DNA of 64,000 bases from Fervidifonticultor_A tertius (GCA_031459235.1 JAVKIY010000005.1:1-64000), one strand, 5' to 3'. Shown: positions 8,326-17,176, numbered from the stretch's first letter. Notes: a model not told the origin generated them from the letters alone. A program made the numbers and translations.

Positions 8326-8907
8326 TCAGCCGTGGAGATCGGACGGCCGGTCCACATCCGCGGCAGCCTCCTCGGGCAGCGAGATGATCACCGCGTCCGC
8401 GGCGTGAGCCTCGACGACCGCGCGCGCGCCGCGGTCCCCGTGCAGGGCGAGTAGCTCGGGGAACACGGCGCGCGCGAAGTACACCGGCGGCCCCACGACG
8501 CCACGCGCACGCGACGCCGCGACGAGGGCGTCCGCGGCCCGCGCGATCAGGCTGTCGATGACCGCCGCGGTCACGAACGGCTGGTCGCCCAGCAGGATCA
8601 CCGCGCCGTCCGCCTCGGGCGCCACGACGCGGATGCCGACCCGCAGCGAGCTCGCGATGCCCTCGCGATGGTCGGGGTTGTGCACGACCCGCACCGGCAG
8701 GTCGGCCAGGAGCGGCGCATAGAGGGGCGCGTCGGCACCGAGCACCACCACGACCTCCCGGCAGCGGGAGGCGAGCGCCGCCCGCGCCACCCGGCGCAAC
8801 ATGGCCTCGCCGTCGATCGCCAGCGCGAGCTTCGGCCGCCCCATGCGCGTGCTGCTGCCGGCGGCCAGGACGACCGCGCAGACGCGCGCCGCTCGCGGCG
8901 GTGTCAT
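8326..8907 (-). CDS. MobA-like NTP transferase (molybdenum cofactor cytidylyl/guanylyltransferase, MocA type)
   Basis: 193 residues. VLAAGSSTRMGRPK at about 13-26 is the nucleotide-binding loop of MobA-like transferases, and ILLGDQPFVT carries the metal-binding aspartate. Xanthine-dehydrogenase-family enzymes of the CO dehydrogenase and nicotinate type need molybdopterin cytosine dinucleotide, which MocA makes from CTP and Mo-molybdopterin. Its ATG overlaps the TGA of xdhC, so it is the last gene of the CoxM-MoxR-CoxE-XdhC unit. This supports the assignment to cofactor finishing for molybdenum hydroxylases. CTP versus GTP preference cannot be read from the sequence. Confidence 0.84.
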   Translation of the reverse strand: MTPPRAARVCAVVLAAGSSTRMGRPKLALAIDGEAMLRRVARAALASRCREVVVVLGADAPLYAPLLADLPVRVVHNPDHREGIASSLRVGIRVVAPEADGAVILLGDQPFVTAAVIDSLIARAADALVAASRARGVVGPPVYFARAVFPELLALHGDRGARAVVEAHAADAVIISLPEEAAADVDRPSDLHG

Positions 8908-10076
8908 CCTCGCCCGGCGGAGGCAGGAGGCGGCGTCGCGGGTGTCTGGTCGGGCGCCTGGTCAAGCGCTTCGTGGATGGGCCCGCGGCGGTCGCGCAGC
9001 AGGCCGCCAGGCCGGCCGCGCGCGACGGCCAGGATCTCGGCGAGCGCCGCGAGTGCGATCTCCTCCGGCGTCTCGCTACCGATGTCGAGGCCCACCGGCC
9101 CGTAGATCTGCCTGCGGCGCTCCGGCGAGATCACCACGCCCTCGGCCGCAAGCTCGCGCAGGATCTTCTCGGTCCGCGCGCGCGGGCCGAGCATCCCGAG
9201 GTAGGCGGCCGGCGTGGGGAGGAACGCGCGCAGCAGGTTGCGGTCGTGGATGTAGTTGTGCGTCATCACCAGCACGAAGGTGTGCGCGTCGGTGGGCACC
9301 ATGCGGCCCGCGTCGGGGAACTCTGTGCGGACGAACGTCGCGCCCGGGAAGCGCTCGGCGGTCAGGAACGCCTCGCGCCGGTCCACGACCAGCACCCGCC
9401 AGCCGAGCTGGCCCGCCAGCCGGACGACCGGGATGGCATCGTGCCCGGCCCCGCACACGACCAGGCGGTAGGGCGGGTGGAGGACCTCGACGAACAGGCG
9501 CGCGGCGCGGCCCCGCACGGTCACCGGGTGGACGGCCGTGCGCAGCTCGCGCATCGCCTGACGCGCCAGGCGGTCGGCCTCGGCATCCAGCGCCGCCTCC
9601 CCGAGGGTGCCCTCGCGGCGGCCGTCCGGCCACACGAGCGCGCGGGCGCCCACCGGCCCGCCGTCACGCTCGACGACCGTCACGACCGCGACGGCCCCCT
9701 CGCTCGCGAGTGCCGCGCGGGCGGCCCGCCAGAACGGGTCGTCGCCGCGGGCCGGTTCGACGAACACCTCGATCGCCCCGTTGCACCCCAGGCCCAGCCC
9801 CCACACCGCGTCGTCGTCCGCGGTGAGGTCGTAGAGCATCAGGCGCGGGACGCCGGAGGCGAGCACCTCGGCGCCGACCACCGCGACGTCGCCCTCCAGG
9901 CACCCGCCGCTGATGTTGCCGGCCTGCCGGCCGGACGGCGAGATGAGCAGGTGCGCGCCCGCGCGCCGGTAGGTGGACCCCCGCACGCCGATGATGGTGG
10001 CGAGCGCGGTCGCCTCGCCGGCCGCCGCGGCCTCGTCGAACGAGGCCAGGATGTCGGCCAGCTCCCTGCCGCTCAT
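8904..10076 (-). CDS. XdhC/CoxF-family molybdenum cofactor insertion protein
   Basis: 390 residues. The N-terminal part (about 1-110) has the XdhC block GSTYRRAGAHLLI and GNISGGCLEGDV, and GLGLGCNGAIEVF follows. The C-terminal half is a Rossmann-like domain starting with RLVVCGAGHDAIPVVRLA, and carries MTHNYIHDR and YLGMLGPRAR. XdhC proteins bind the molybdenum cofactor, help sulfurate it and hand it to the apoenzyme. The start ATG (10076) overlaps the CoxE-type gene by ATGA and its own stop overlaps the MobA-like gene. Further ATG candidates upstream would lie wholly inside the CoxE-type gene and were rejected. Confidence 0.9.
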   Translation of the reverse strand: MSGRELADILASFDEAAAAGEATALATIIGVRGSTYRRAGAHLLISPSGRQAGNISGGCLEGDVAVVGAEVLASGVPRLMLYDLTADDDAVWGLGLGCNGAIEVFVEPARGDDPFWRAARAALASEGAVAVVTVVERDGGPVGARALVWPDGRREGTLGEAALDAEADRLARQAMRELRTAVHPVTVRGRAARLFVEVLHPPYRLVVCGAGHDAIPVVRLAGQLGWRVLVVDRREAFLTAERFPGATFVRTEFPDAGRMVPTDAHTFVLVMTHNYIHDRNLLRAFLPTPAAYLGMLGPRARTEKILRELAAEGVVISPERRRQIYGPVGLDIGSETPEEIALAALAEILAVARGRPGGLLRDRRGPIHEALDQAPDQTPATPPPASAGRG

Positions 10077-11170
10077 GAGGTGCGCGCCAGGTAGCGCTCG
10101 AGCCGGCGCAGGCTCTCCAGGTTGTGGGCGGGCGCGAACACGTCCACGTGGGGCAGCGCGACGCGCATGCCCTGGCAGATGGGCTCGTAGCCCGGGCTCG
10201 CGAGCAGCGGGTTCAGCCAGATCACGCGGCCCGCCCGACGCCGCAACTCGGCCATCGCCTCCTCCAGCACCTCGGCGTCGCCGGTGTCCCACCCGTCGCT
10301 GATGATGATGGCGACGGTGCGGTGGTCCAGCGCCCCCGCGTGGCGGTCGAGGAACGCGCGGAGGCTACGCCCGATCTTGGTGCCGCCCGACCAGTCGGGC
10401 ACCTGCCGCGCGACCTCGTCGAGCGCGGCGCGCAGGTCGGTGCGGGCGAGGGAGCCCGTGACCTCCGACAGCCCGGTGCTGAAGACGAAGGTTTCCACGC
10501 GGCCGACCGCGTGCTGGAGCGCGTAGACGAACTGGATCAGGAAGCGGCTGTAGAGGTCCATCGAGCCGCTCACGTCGCAGAGCAGTACCACGCGCGTCTT
10601 GGTGATCTTGCGCTCGCGCCGCAGGATCTCGAGGATCTCGCCGCCCCGGCGCAGGCTGTGCCGGATGGTACGCCGCAGGTCCACCAGGTGGCCGCGCCGC
10701 GCGGCCCGCGTGCGGCGCGACAGCCGCGTCGCGACCCGGCGCGCGATCGCGAAGACGACCGCGGTGATCTCGTCGAGCTCGTCCGCGGAGAACGTGCTGA
10801 AGTCCTTGCGCGTGAGCACCTCGACCGGACTGTAGGCCGGCATGGACTCGCCGTCGGCGGCCGCCTCGCCCGCCTCCTCCCAGTCGAGCAGCGCGCGGTC
10901 GAGCGCCTGCTGGCCATCGGCCGCGGTCTCGCCCGGGGCGCGGCCGTCGGCGGGCTGCTCATCGCCGGTCGGCGGCATCCAGTACTCCCAGAACGCCGCG
11001 TCGAAGATGCGCTGCGCGTCCGGGCTCGAGGCGAGCACTGCCCGCAGGGCCAGGTACGCCTCGCGCCGGTCCGCCAGGTCCACGGCGTGCAGCGCGCGCA
11101 GGGCATCCGCCGCCTCCGCCGCGCCCACGGACAGCCCCCGGCGGCGCAGCAGGCGGCAGAAGCCCACCAC
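10073..11170 (-). CDS. CoxE-type von Willebrand factor A domain protein
   Basis: About 365 residues. The C-terminal half is a VWA domain with a complete metal-ion-dependent adhesion site: LLCDVSGSMD, GGTKIGRSL and IISDGWDTGD. The N-terminal half is the CoxE region and has an acidic, Ala-rich linker. In CO dehydrogenase clusters CoxE works with the MoxR-type ATPase CoxD in assembling the copper- or molybdenum-containing active site. The start is uncertain: GTG at 11170 is given, while a CTG at 11182 would add four residues; both come after the MoxR stop. It overlaps xdhC by ATGA. Cytoplasmic, since no signal peptide is seen. Confidence 0.86.
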   Translation of the reverse strand: MVGFCRLLRRRGLSVGAAEAADALRALHAVDLADRREAYLALRAVLASSPDAQRIFDAAFWEYWMPPTGDEQPADGRAPGETAADGQQALDRALLDWEEAGEAAADGESMPAYSPVEVLTRKDFSTFSADELDEITAVVFAIARRVATRLSRRTRAARRGHLVDLRRTIRHSLRRGGEILEILRRERKITKTRVVLLCDVSGSMDLYSRFLIQFVYALQHAVGRVETFVFSTGLSEVTGSLARTDLRAALDEVARQVPDWSGGTKIGRSLRAFLDRHAGALDHRTVAIIISDGWDTGDAEVLEEAMAELRRRAGRVIWLNPLLASPGYEPICQGMRVALPHVDVFAPAHNLESLRRLERYLARTS

Positions 11171-11202
11171 GTGGGCGACCAGGGTGCCCCGGCGCGGCCG
11201 GT

Positions 11203-12153
11203 CTAGCGCCGCGGCTGGAGCCGGTCGGCGATCCTCGCGACCGCTTCGCCGTTCCACGGCCGTCCCGCTCCCTCCAGGGTTCGGATGCCGTCCAGGATGC
11301 CGTCGAGCCACTGCCCGCGCACCGCGGCCGCATCGTCCTGGTGCTTGAAGAGCACACCCAGCGTCTCCTCGACCGCGGCGCGGTCGAGGTGCTCGCGGTG
11401 GAGCGCGATGAGCGCCGCGCTCCAGTCGAGGGTCTCGGCGACGCCCGGGGTCTTCTCCAGACGCACCCGCCGCACGAGCTGCATGAAGGCGCTGATCTGC
11501 TCCGCGAGGTGCGCGTCGATCCCCGGCACCTTGCGCTGGACGATCTCGAGCTCCTTGTCGAAGGTCGGGTAGTCGATCCACAGGTACAGGCAGCGCCGGC
11601 GCAGCGCGTCGCCGAGCTCCCGCGTCCGGTTGCTGGTCAGGACCACATAGGGGACGGTCGTGGCCGCCACCGTGCCGATCTCCGGGATGGAGACCTGGAA
11701 ATCGGAGAGCACCTCGAGCAGGAACGCCTCGAACTCCTCGTCGGCGCGGTCGATCTCGTCCACCAGCAGCACCGGCGCCTGCGCCCGCGTGATCGCGTCG
11801 AGCAGCGGCCGCTTGAGCAGGAACGCCTCGCTGAAGATCTCGGCCTCGCGCTCCGCGACCGGCCGGTCGCTCCCCTCCATCAGCCGGATGTGGAGAAGCT
11901 GCTTCTGGTAGTTCCACTCGTACAGCGCGGTCGTCGCGTCCAGCCCCTCGTAGCACTGCAGGCGGATCAGGTCGGTCTCCAGCGCCCGCGCCATCACCTT
12001 GGCGACCTCGGTCTTGCCGACGCCCGCCGCGCCCTCGATGAGCAGCGGCTTGCGCAGCGCGATCGAGAGGTAGACGCTCGTCGCGATCGTGCGGTCGGCG
12101 ATGTAGCCGCCGCGGGCGAGTAGCTCGTGAATGCGGGCAATCTCCGGATGCAT
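11203..12153 (-). CDS. MoxR-family AAA+ ATPase (CoxD type)
   Basis: 316 residues. Walker A is GAAGVGKTE (41-49), Walker B is VLLVDEIDRAD, sensor 1 lies in VVLTSNRTRELGDALRRRC, and a C-terminal helical domain follows. These ATPases act as chaperones with a VWA partner during maturation of cofactor-containing enzymes; CoxD is needed to finish the Mo-hydroxylase active site of CO dehydrogenase. ATG at 12153 has GGAG 7 bp upstream, whereas the longer frame upstream lacks a ribosome site. It sits 47 bp after the FAD-subunit gene and 32 bp before the CoxE-type gene, so the order M-D-E-F is conserved. Confidence 0.88.
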   Translation of the reverse strand: MHPEIARIHELLARGGYIADRTIATSVYLSIALRKPLLIEGAAGVGKTEVAKVMARALETDLIRLQCYEGLDATTALYEWNYQKQLLHIRLMEGSDRPVAEREAEIFSEAFLLKRPLLDAITRAQAPVLLVDEIDRADEEFEAFLLEVLSDFQVSIPEIGTVAATTVPYVVLTSNRTRELGDALRRRCLYLWIDYPTFDKELEIVQRKVPGIDAHLAEQISAFMQLVRRVRLEKTPGVAETLDWSAALIALHREHLDRAAVEETLGVLFKHQDDAAAVRGQWLDGILDGIRTLEGAGRPWNGEAVARIADRLQPRR

Positions 12154-12200
12154 CCTCAACTCCGACGACGTCGTCGTGGCGCGCAGTCGCCCTGCGGGGC

Positions 12201-13088
12201 CTAGCGCCCTCCCCTGGCGCGGCCACGGGCACGCTCGACCGCCGCCGCCAGCGCGCGCCTCGTCATGACCCGCCCCAGGTGCAGACGGTACTCGGCGCTT
12301 GCGTGCGGGTCTTCGTTCGCGACGATACCGTCGGTGGCCAGCCGCGCGGCATCCGCGATCAACTCGTCGGTCGGCTCGCGGCCCACCAGCGCCGTCTCGA
12401 CGCCGGTCGCCCGGTACGCCGCCGGCCCGACACCGGTCACGCCGACGCGCACATGTGCGCATCGCCCAGTCTCGTCGAGCCCGACCACCGCCGCCGCACC
12501 AGCGAGCGCAAAACCTGACGCTGGGTTCGGCATCTTGTGGTACGCGCCGCCGACCCTCGTGCCCGATACCGGCAGACGAACCTCCGTCAGTAGTTCGCCG
12601 GGATCGGCAGCGGTCGTCATGATGCCTCGAAAGAACTCGCGCGCGGGCACCGTCCGATGACCGTCCGGGCCGTCCAGCGCGAACTCCGCGTCCAGCGCCA
12701 GCATCACCGCCGGGTAGTCCGCGGCCGGATCGCCGTGCACGAGTGCGCCGCCCAGGGTCCCCAGGTTGCGCACCTGCGGGTCACCAATCACGCCGGCGGT
12801 CTCCGCGAGGACCGGCGCGGCCCTGCGCACCGCCGGTGAGGACTCGATCATCCAATGGGTCGCCAGCGCCCCGATGATCAGCCAACCGTCACGCACGCGG
12901 ATCTTACGCAGCGACGCGATCCGGCCGATGTCCACGACGTGCGCGGGCTCCAGGAGCCTCAGCTTCATCATCGGCAACAGACTCTGCCCGCCGGCCAGCA
13001 CCTTCGCGGCATCTCCGTACGCCCGCAGCAGCCGCAGGGCGGCCTGCACGGTGCGGGGACGATGATACGCGAACCCAGCTGGAATCAT
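12201..13088 (-). CDS. Molybdenum hydroxylase FAD-binding medium subunit (CoxM type), cluster 1
   Basis: 295 residues. The N-terminal VLAGGQSLLPMMKLR (FAD pyrophosphate loop) and RNLGTLGGALVHGDPAADYP (second FAD loop) are diagnostic of the CoxM/xanthine-dehydrogenase medium subunit. This subunit passes electrons from the 2Fe-2S subunit to an acceptor. The matching Fe-S and molybdenum subunits are encoded on the other strand from 14031, separated by the IclR regulator, so the enzyme is split across a divergent promoter region. It is the first gene of a minus-strand unit that continues through MoxR, CoxE-type, XdhC and MobA-like genes, linking enzyme and maturation factors. Confidence 0.9.
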   Translation of the reverse strand: MIPAGFAYHRPRTVQAALRLLRAYGDAAKVLAGGQSLLPMMKLRLLEPAHVVDIGRIASLRKIRVRDGWLIIGALATHWMIESSPAVRRAAPVLAETAGVIGDPQVRNLGTLGGALVHGDPAADYPAVMLALDAEFALDGPDGHRTVPAREFFRGIMTTAADPGELLTEVRLPVSGTRVGGAYHKMPNPASGFALAGAAAVVGLDETGRCAHVRVGVTGVGPAAYRATGVETALVGREPTDELIADAARLATDGIVANEDPHASAEYRLHLGRVMTRRALAAAVERARGRARGGR

Positions 13089-13152
13089 GGTGATGTGCCC
13101 GCCCCGGTTCTCCTTCGATCTCCACGGGGGAACGCCTCCGCCCGTGGTCGTG

Positions 13153-13182
13153 TTGACACAAGGTCCCCGACAGGGCCATTAT
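13153..13182 (+). promoter_or_regulatory. Likely sigma-70 promoter of the IclR regulator operon
   Basis: A perfect -35 hexamer TTGACA (13153-13158) is followed after 18 bp by CATTAT (13177-13182), which matches four of six bases of the -10 consensus; an offset TTATAG/TATAGA overlaps it. The site lies in the 151-bp divergent gap between coxM (minus) and the iclR-type gene (plus). Consensus-like hexamers are rare in DNA this GC-rich, which supports a real promoter. Confidence 0.5.
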
Positions 13183-13199
13183 AGAGCCATCTCGATCCT

Positions 13200-13212
13200 G
13201 AAACAAAGTTTC
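13200..13212. promoter_or_regulatory. Palindromic operator candidate GAAAC-AAA-GTTTC
   Basis: A perfect inverted repeat of two 5-bp arms around AAA, placed 17 bp after the -10 element and 27 bp before the regulator start codon. IclR-family proteins bind short palindromes near their own promoters, and GAAAC/GTTTC half-sites resemble those of KdgR-type members. The position suits autorepression and possibly joint control of the divergent coxM operon. Inference from position and symmetry only. Confidence 0.4.
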
Positions 13213-13239
13213 TCTATCCTGGGAGGGTATCGACCTCCA

Positions 13240-14034
13240 ATGCCGCAGGCACCCTGGGCGGCCGTCCTCGAGGCCCTCGCGGGCACTGCCGACGGTCTGA
13301 CCGTGAGCGAACTGGCTGAGCGGCTCGCGACCCACCGGGGCGTCGTCTCCCGAACCCTCAGCACCTTGATCGCGCTGGACTACGTGCGTGCGAACGCCGC
13401 GGCCCGTCGGTACACGCTCGGCCCGTCGCTTGTCGCCCTCGCGTTCCGCTTCGCCGACATGACGGGGTTCCCAGGCGTGTGTCAGCCCGTGCTCCAGGAC
13501 CTGGCGGACGCGACCGGTGAGCTCGTGCAACTGGCGGTGGCAGAGCGCCATCGCGTGCTCTTCATTGCCAAGGCCGAGGGGCGCGAGCAGCGCATCCGCA
13601 TGGCCTCCCTCGTGGGCCAGACGCCGCCGCTGCACGCGACGGCTGCCGGCAAGCTCTATCTAGCCAGCTTGCCGGAGGACGAAGCGCTGGAGATCGCCGC
13701 CGGGGCCGGACTGCGCTCCTTCACCCGTCGCACGATCACCACACTGGCGCGGCTCCGGCGCGAACTGCGCGCCGTGCGACGGCGCGGGTTCGCGACCGTC
13801 GAGGAAGAACTGTTCGACGGCGCCGGTGCGGTCGGGGTCCCCATTCGGCTGGCGCGGCAGGGCGGCCGCGTCGTCGGCGCCGTCGTGCTGTCCGGACCGA
13901 CATTCCGGCTCCCCGCGGCGCGGAAGCGCGAGAGTGTACCGCTGCTCCTAACCGCGGCCGACCGGATGAGCCGTCTGTGGCCGCTTCACGCACCCGAAGA
14001 CGTGTCCGCGGCGGCCGTCTGGAACCGGCGGTGA
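13240..14034 (+). CDS. IclR-family transcriptional regulator
   Basis: 264 residues from ATG at 13240. An N-terminal winged helix-turn-helix is visible (about 5-65, LTVSELAERLATHRGVVSRT). An IclR effector-binding domain follows from about 80 to 245, with TAAGKLYLASLP and VGVPIRLA. GGGAGGG lies 12 bp upstream of the start; the open frame before it has no ribosome site and would span the promoter. IclR regulators sense small carboxylic or aromatic metabolites and repress or activate nearby catabolic operons. It overlaps the CoxS start by GTGA and heads the plus-strand catabolic unit, so it probably controls both divergent arms. Confidence 0.88.
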   Translation: MPQAPWAAVLEALAGTADGLTVSELAERLATHRGVVSRTLSTLIALDYVRANAAARRYTLGPSLVALAFRFADMTGFPGVCQPVLQDLADATGELVQLAVAERHRVLFIAKAEGREQRIRMASLVGQTPPLHATAAGKLYLASLPEDEALEIAAGAGLRSFTRRTITTLARLRRELRAVRRRGFATVEEELFDGAGAVGVPIRLARQGGRVVGAVVLSGPTFRLPAARKRESVPLLLTAADRMSRLWPLHAPEDVSAAAVWNRR

Positions 14035-14552
14035 GTCGCGGCCGACCGCAGACGCTCATGCTCCCGCGGACGCGCCGGGTTCGAGTTGCCCTCGACGTCA
14101 ACGGCCGTCGGCATGTGCTCCAGATCCCCCCCCACCACACGCTTCTCGATCTGCTGCGCGCGCATCTCGGACTGCTCGGCACCAAAGAGTCCTGTGGCGA
14201 AGGCGTCTGCGGCGCGTGCACGGTCTTGCTCGATGGCCGGCCCATCAACGCCTGTGTGATGCTCGGGGCGTCGGCCCATGGCCGGTCGGTGACCACAGTC
14301 GAGGGGCTGAGCCAGGATGGGACGCTGCACCCGCTGCAACTGGCGTTCGTCGAGTGTGGCGCTATCCAGTGCGGGTACTGCACACCGGGCATGCTGCTCT
14401 CGGCCAAGGCGCTCCTCGACGTGTGCCCAGCCCCAAGCGACGAGCAGATCCGACAGAGCCTCTCGGGGAACCTCTGCCGCTGCACGGGGTTCGTCAAGAT
14501 CATCGACGCGGTCCGCCTGGCCGCCCGACGGCTCGCCGCGGGGAGCGGGTAG
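14031..14552 (+). CDS. Molybdenum hydroxylase 2Fe-2S small subunit (CoxS type), cluster 1
   Basis: 173 residues from a GTG that overlaps the regulator's TGA; ATG at 14058 is an alternative and would shorten the protein by nine residues. The plant-type ferredoxin cluster uses Cys55, 60, 63 and 75, and the C-terminal alpha-helical cluster uses Cys114, 117, 149 and 151. It carries electrons from the molybdenum site in the large subunit (14556) to the FAD subunit (12201-13088). Position directly after the regulator argues for expression in one transcript with the large subunit. Confidence 0.92.
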   Translation: MSRGRPQTLMLPRTRRVRVALDVNGRRHVLQIPPHHTLLDLLRAHLGLLGTKESCGEGVCGACTVLLDGRPINACVMLGASAHGRSVTTVEGLSQDGTLHPLQLAFVECGAIQCGYCTPGMLLSAKALLDVCPAPSDEQIRQSLSGNLCRCTGFVKIIDAVRLAARRLAAGSG

Positions 14553-14555
14553 CAC

Positions 14556-16868
14556 ATGGCGGCGGCGACAGACGGGCTGAGGAGCCCCGCGGGCCCGCTG
14601 ATCGGGCGCTCGGTGCCGCGCCTGGACGGCTTTCACAAGGCGACCGGCCGCTTCGCCTACGGCACCGACGTCGTGGTCGCGGGCATGCTGCATGGCCGCG
14701 TTGCGCGAAGTCCCTACCCTCACGCCAGGATTCGCGCTATCGACACGTCGGCCGCGCTGGCCACACCGGGAGTCGTGGCAGTGGTCACCGGTCGCGATCT
14801 ACCCGAACGACGCTTCGGCGCCCTTGTCAAAGACGAGACGGTGTTGGCCGTCGACGTCGTGCGCTACGTCGGGCAGCCCGTGGCCGCGGTGGCGGCCCTC
14901 GCCGTCGAGGCGGCGATCGAAGCGGCGGCGCGCATCGCCGTCGAGTACGACCCCCTTCCCGCGGTCGACACCCCCGAGGCCGCGCTGCGGGCGGGTGCGC
15001 CCCTGGTCCACGAGGCGTGGACGACGTATGTGGCACATCCTCAACTGATCCGAGCCGGCAACGTCTGCGGCGCCGCCACGATCGCCAAGGGCGACCCGTC
15101 GCGGGGTCTGGCTGACGCCGATCATGTCTTCGAGGACGTCTTCACGACCGAGCCGGTCCACCAAGCGTATCTCGAGCCTCGCGTGGCCATCGCGGCCTGG
15201 GAGCCGCCCGGAGTCCTCACGGTGCACTCGAACACCCAACTGCCGTTCGAGGCTCAGACGGTGCTGGCTGACCTGCTCGGGATCCCCCCCGGACGCGTCC
15301 GCGTCATCACGACGGGGATCGGCGGCGCGTTCGGTGGCAAGCTCCGTGTCGGCGTGGAACACATCGCGGCCGTGCTGGCGCAGCGCGTCGGTCGGCCCGT
15401 GCGGATCGTCCTCACGATGGCAGAAGAGTTCGCCGCCGCGTACCCGCGGCACGCGATGCGCATTACGCTGCGCACCGGCGTGCGACGCGACGGCACGATC
15501 GTGGCCAAGGAGGCACACGCGTTGCTGGACGCGGGCGCCTTTGGCGGCTCGAGCCCCGGGCTCCCGTCGGTCGCGACGCTCGTGCTCGCCGGACCGTATC
15601 GCATTCCCCACCTGTCGATCGAGGCCACATCGGTCTACACCCACAAGCAGAACTTCGGTTCGTACCGCGCGCCGACCGGACCACAGTGTGCGTTCGCCGT
15701 CGAGTCGCAGATGGACATGATCGCGCGGCGCCTCCGTCTCGACCCGCTGGAGTTTCGGCTGCGGAATATCGTGCGGGACGGCGACGAGGGACCCTCCGGG
15801 CAGGTGTTCGGCAAGGTCAGTCTGGAAGCGGCGCTCCGGAAGGCGGCCGCCGCGATCGGCTGGGGCCACCGCAGGCAGCCGCATCACGGCAAGGGGTTGG
15901 CGTGCAGCTGGTGGACGACGACCGGTGGCCCCTCTGCCGTGTACGCGAGGTTGCATGCCGACGGGACGGCGACGCTCGCGACGGGCTGCGCCGAGATTGG
16001 CACCGGTGCCCTCACCGCCGTTGCGCAGATCTTTGCCGACGACCTCGGACTGCCGGTCGAGAACGTCACGCTCATCAGCGCCGACACCCTCGCGACCCCG
16101 TACGATCACGGGGCCCAGGGGAGCCGGTCCACGTTCGCCGTCGGGAACGCCGCGCGCGCTGCGGCTGCGGACATCCGGCGACAGGTCCTGGGGCTGGCCG
16201 CCGAGGTCTTGGAAGCCAGGGTCTCGGACCTGGGCCTGCGCGATGGCAGGGTGTACGTGCGGGGCACGCCCTCTCGACAGGTGGAACTGGGCGATGTCGT
16301 CAGGCTAGCGATGCAGCGGCATGGCGGCCTCGTGTCCAGCGGCACCTTCGTTGCTCCGGCGACCCCGTACAAGACCGACTGTGTCAGCGGGCACTTCTAT
16401 CCAGCGTTCCACGCGCCGAGTTTCCACGCCCACGCAGCCGAGGTGGTGGTGGATCCCGAGACCGGTACCGTGCGGGCGCTGCGGTACGTGGTCGCACAAG
16501 ACGTGGGGAAAGCGATCAACCCCCGCCTGATCGAGGGCCAGATCGAGGGTGGCGTGGTGCAGGGCCTGGGACAGGCGCTGCGGGAGCGCATTGCCTACCA
16601 GGGCGCCTATCCGCTGGTCCACAACTTCAGCGACTACGCGCTCCCTCGATGTGGCGATGTGCCCCAGATCACCAGCATCCTCATCGAGGAACCCAGCGAT
16701 AGCGGCCCGCACGGTGCGCGCGGCGTGGGCGAGCCGCCGATCATCACGCCGCCCGCCGCCATCGCGAACGCCGTGCACGACGCGGTCGGCGCGCGGGTCA
16801 CCGACCTGCCGCTGTCGCCGGAGCGCGTGCTGCGTGCCATGCGAGGCCGACTGGAGGGAGCGGCGTAA
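14556..16868 (+). CDS. Molybdenum hydroxylase large subunit (CoxL/XdhB type), cluster 1
   Basis: 770 residues. IGGAFGGK is the molybdopterin-binding glycine loop, and RGVGEPPIITPPAAI near the C-terminus carries the catalytic glutamate expected in this family. The active-site loop at about 365-375 reads GSYRAPTGPQ. It is not AYxCSFR of form I CO dehydrogenase and not AYRGAGR of form II, so the enzyme is unlikely to be a CO dehydrogenase. It more likely hydroxylates an organic substrate such as an N-heterocycle, an aromatic or an aldehyde. The gene starts 3 bp after coxS and its TAA overlaps the next ATG (TAATG). Confidence 0.9.
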   Translation: MAAATDGLRSPAGPLIGRSVPRLDGFHKATGRFAYGTDVVVAGMLHGRVARSPYPHARIRAIDTSAALATPGVVAVVTGRDLPERRFGALVKDETVLAVDVVRYVGQPVAAVAALAVEAAIEAAARIAVEYDPLPAVDTPEAALRAGAPLVHEAWTTYVAHPQLIRAGNVCGAATIAKGDPSRGLADADHVFEDVFTTEPVHQAYLEPRVAIAAWEPPGVLTVHSNTQLPFEAQTVLADLLGIPPGRVRVITTGIGGAFGGKLRVGVEHIAAVLAQRVGRPVRIVLTMAEEFAAAYPRHAMRITLRTGVRRDGTIVAKEAHALLDAGAFGGSSPGLPSVATLVLAGPYRIPHLSIEATSVYTHKQNFGSYRAPTGPQCAFAVESQMDMIARRLRLDPLEFRLRNIVRDGDEGPSGQVFGKVSLEAALRKAAAAIGWGHRRQPHHGKGLACSWWTTTGGPSAVYARLHADGTATLATGCAEIGTGALTAVAQIFADDLGLPVENVTLISADTLATPYDHGAQGSRSTFAVGNAARAAAADIRRQVLGLAAEVLEARVSDLGLRDGRVYVRGTPSRQVELGDVVRLAMQRHGGLVSSGTFVAPATPYKTDCVSGHFYPAFHAPSFHAHAAEVVVDPETGTVRALRYVVAQDVGKAINPRLIEGQIEGGVVQGLGQALRERIAYQGAYPLVHNFSDYALPRCGDVPQITSILIEEPSDSGPHGARGVGEPPIITPPAAIANAVHDAVGARVTDLPLSPERVLRAMRGRLEGAA

Positions 16869-17176
16869 TGCCCATCGTGGTGTTCCTGGCCCGCCTGAAG
16901 CCGGGTGTGGACCCGGCCGCGTATGAACGGTGGGTTCGCGAGGTCGACTATCCACGGGCTCGTCGCCTGCCCAGTGTCATCTCCTATGTCAACCACCGCC
17001 TGCAGGCACCCCTGCGAAAAGCCGATGTCCACTACGACTACCTGGAGATCTTGCAGGTCACCGACCTCGACGCGTACAAGCAGGATCTCGCGCGTCCCGA
17101 CATTCTCGACCTGCGGCGCCAGTTGATGGAGTTCATCGAACCGTCGGACAACTGGATCGGCGAGGTCATCGCATGA
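16868..17176 (+). CDS. Small RedY-like (HapK family) alpha+beta barrel protein
   Basis: 102 residues, cytoplasmic. VVFLARLKPGVDPAAYERWV and EVDYPRARRLPSVISY look like the dimeric alpha+beta barrel fold of RedY-like proteins, a family named from prodigiosin gene clusters; I recognise the pattern but cannot align it. Proteins of this fold often act as small monooxygenases, cyclases or decarboxylases without cofactor. The start overlaps the molybdenum subunit (TAATG) and the stop overlaps the next gene (ATGA). It therefore belongs to the hydroxylase operon and probably acts on the product or a later intermediate. A paralogous domain occurs at 18251. Confidence 0.6.
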   Translation: MPIVVFLARLKPGVDPAAYERWVREVDYPRARRLPSVISYVNHRLQAPLRKADVHYDYLEILQVTDLDAYKQDLARPDILDLRRQLMEFIEPSDNWIGEVIA

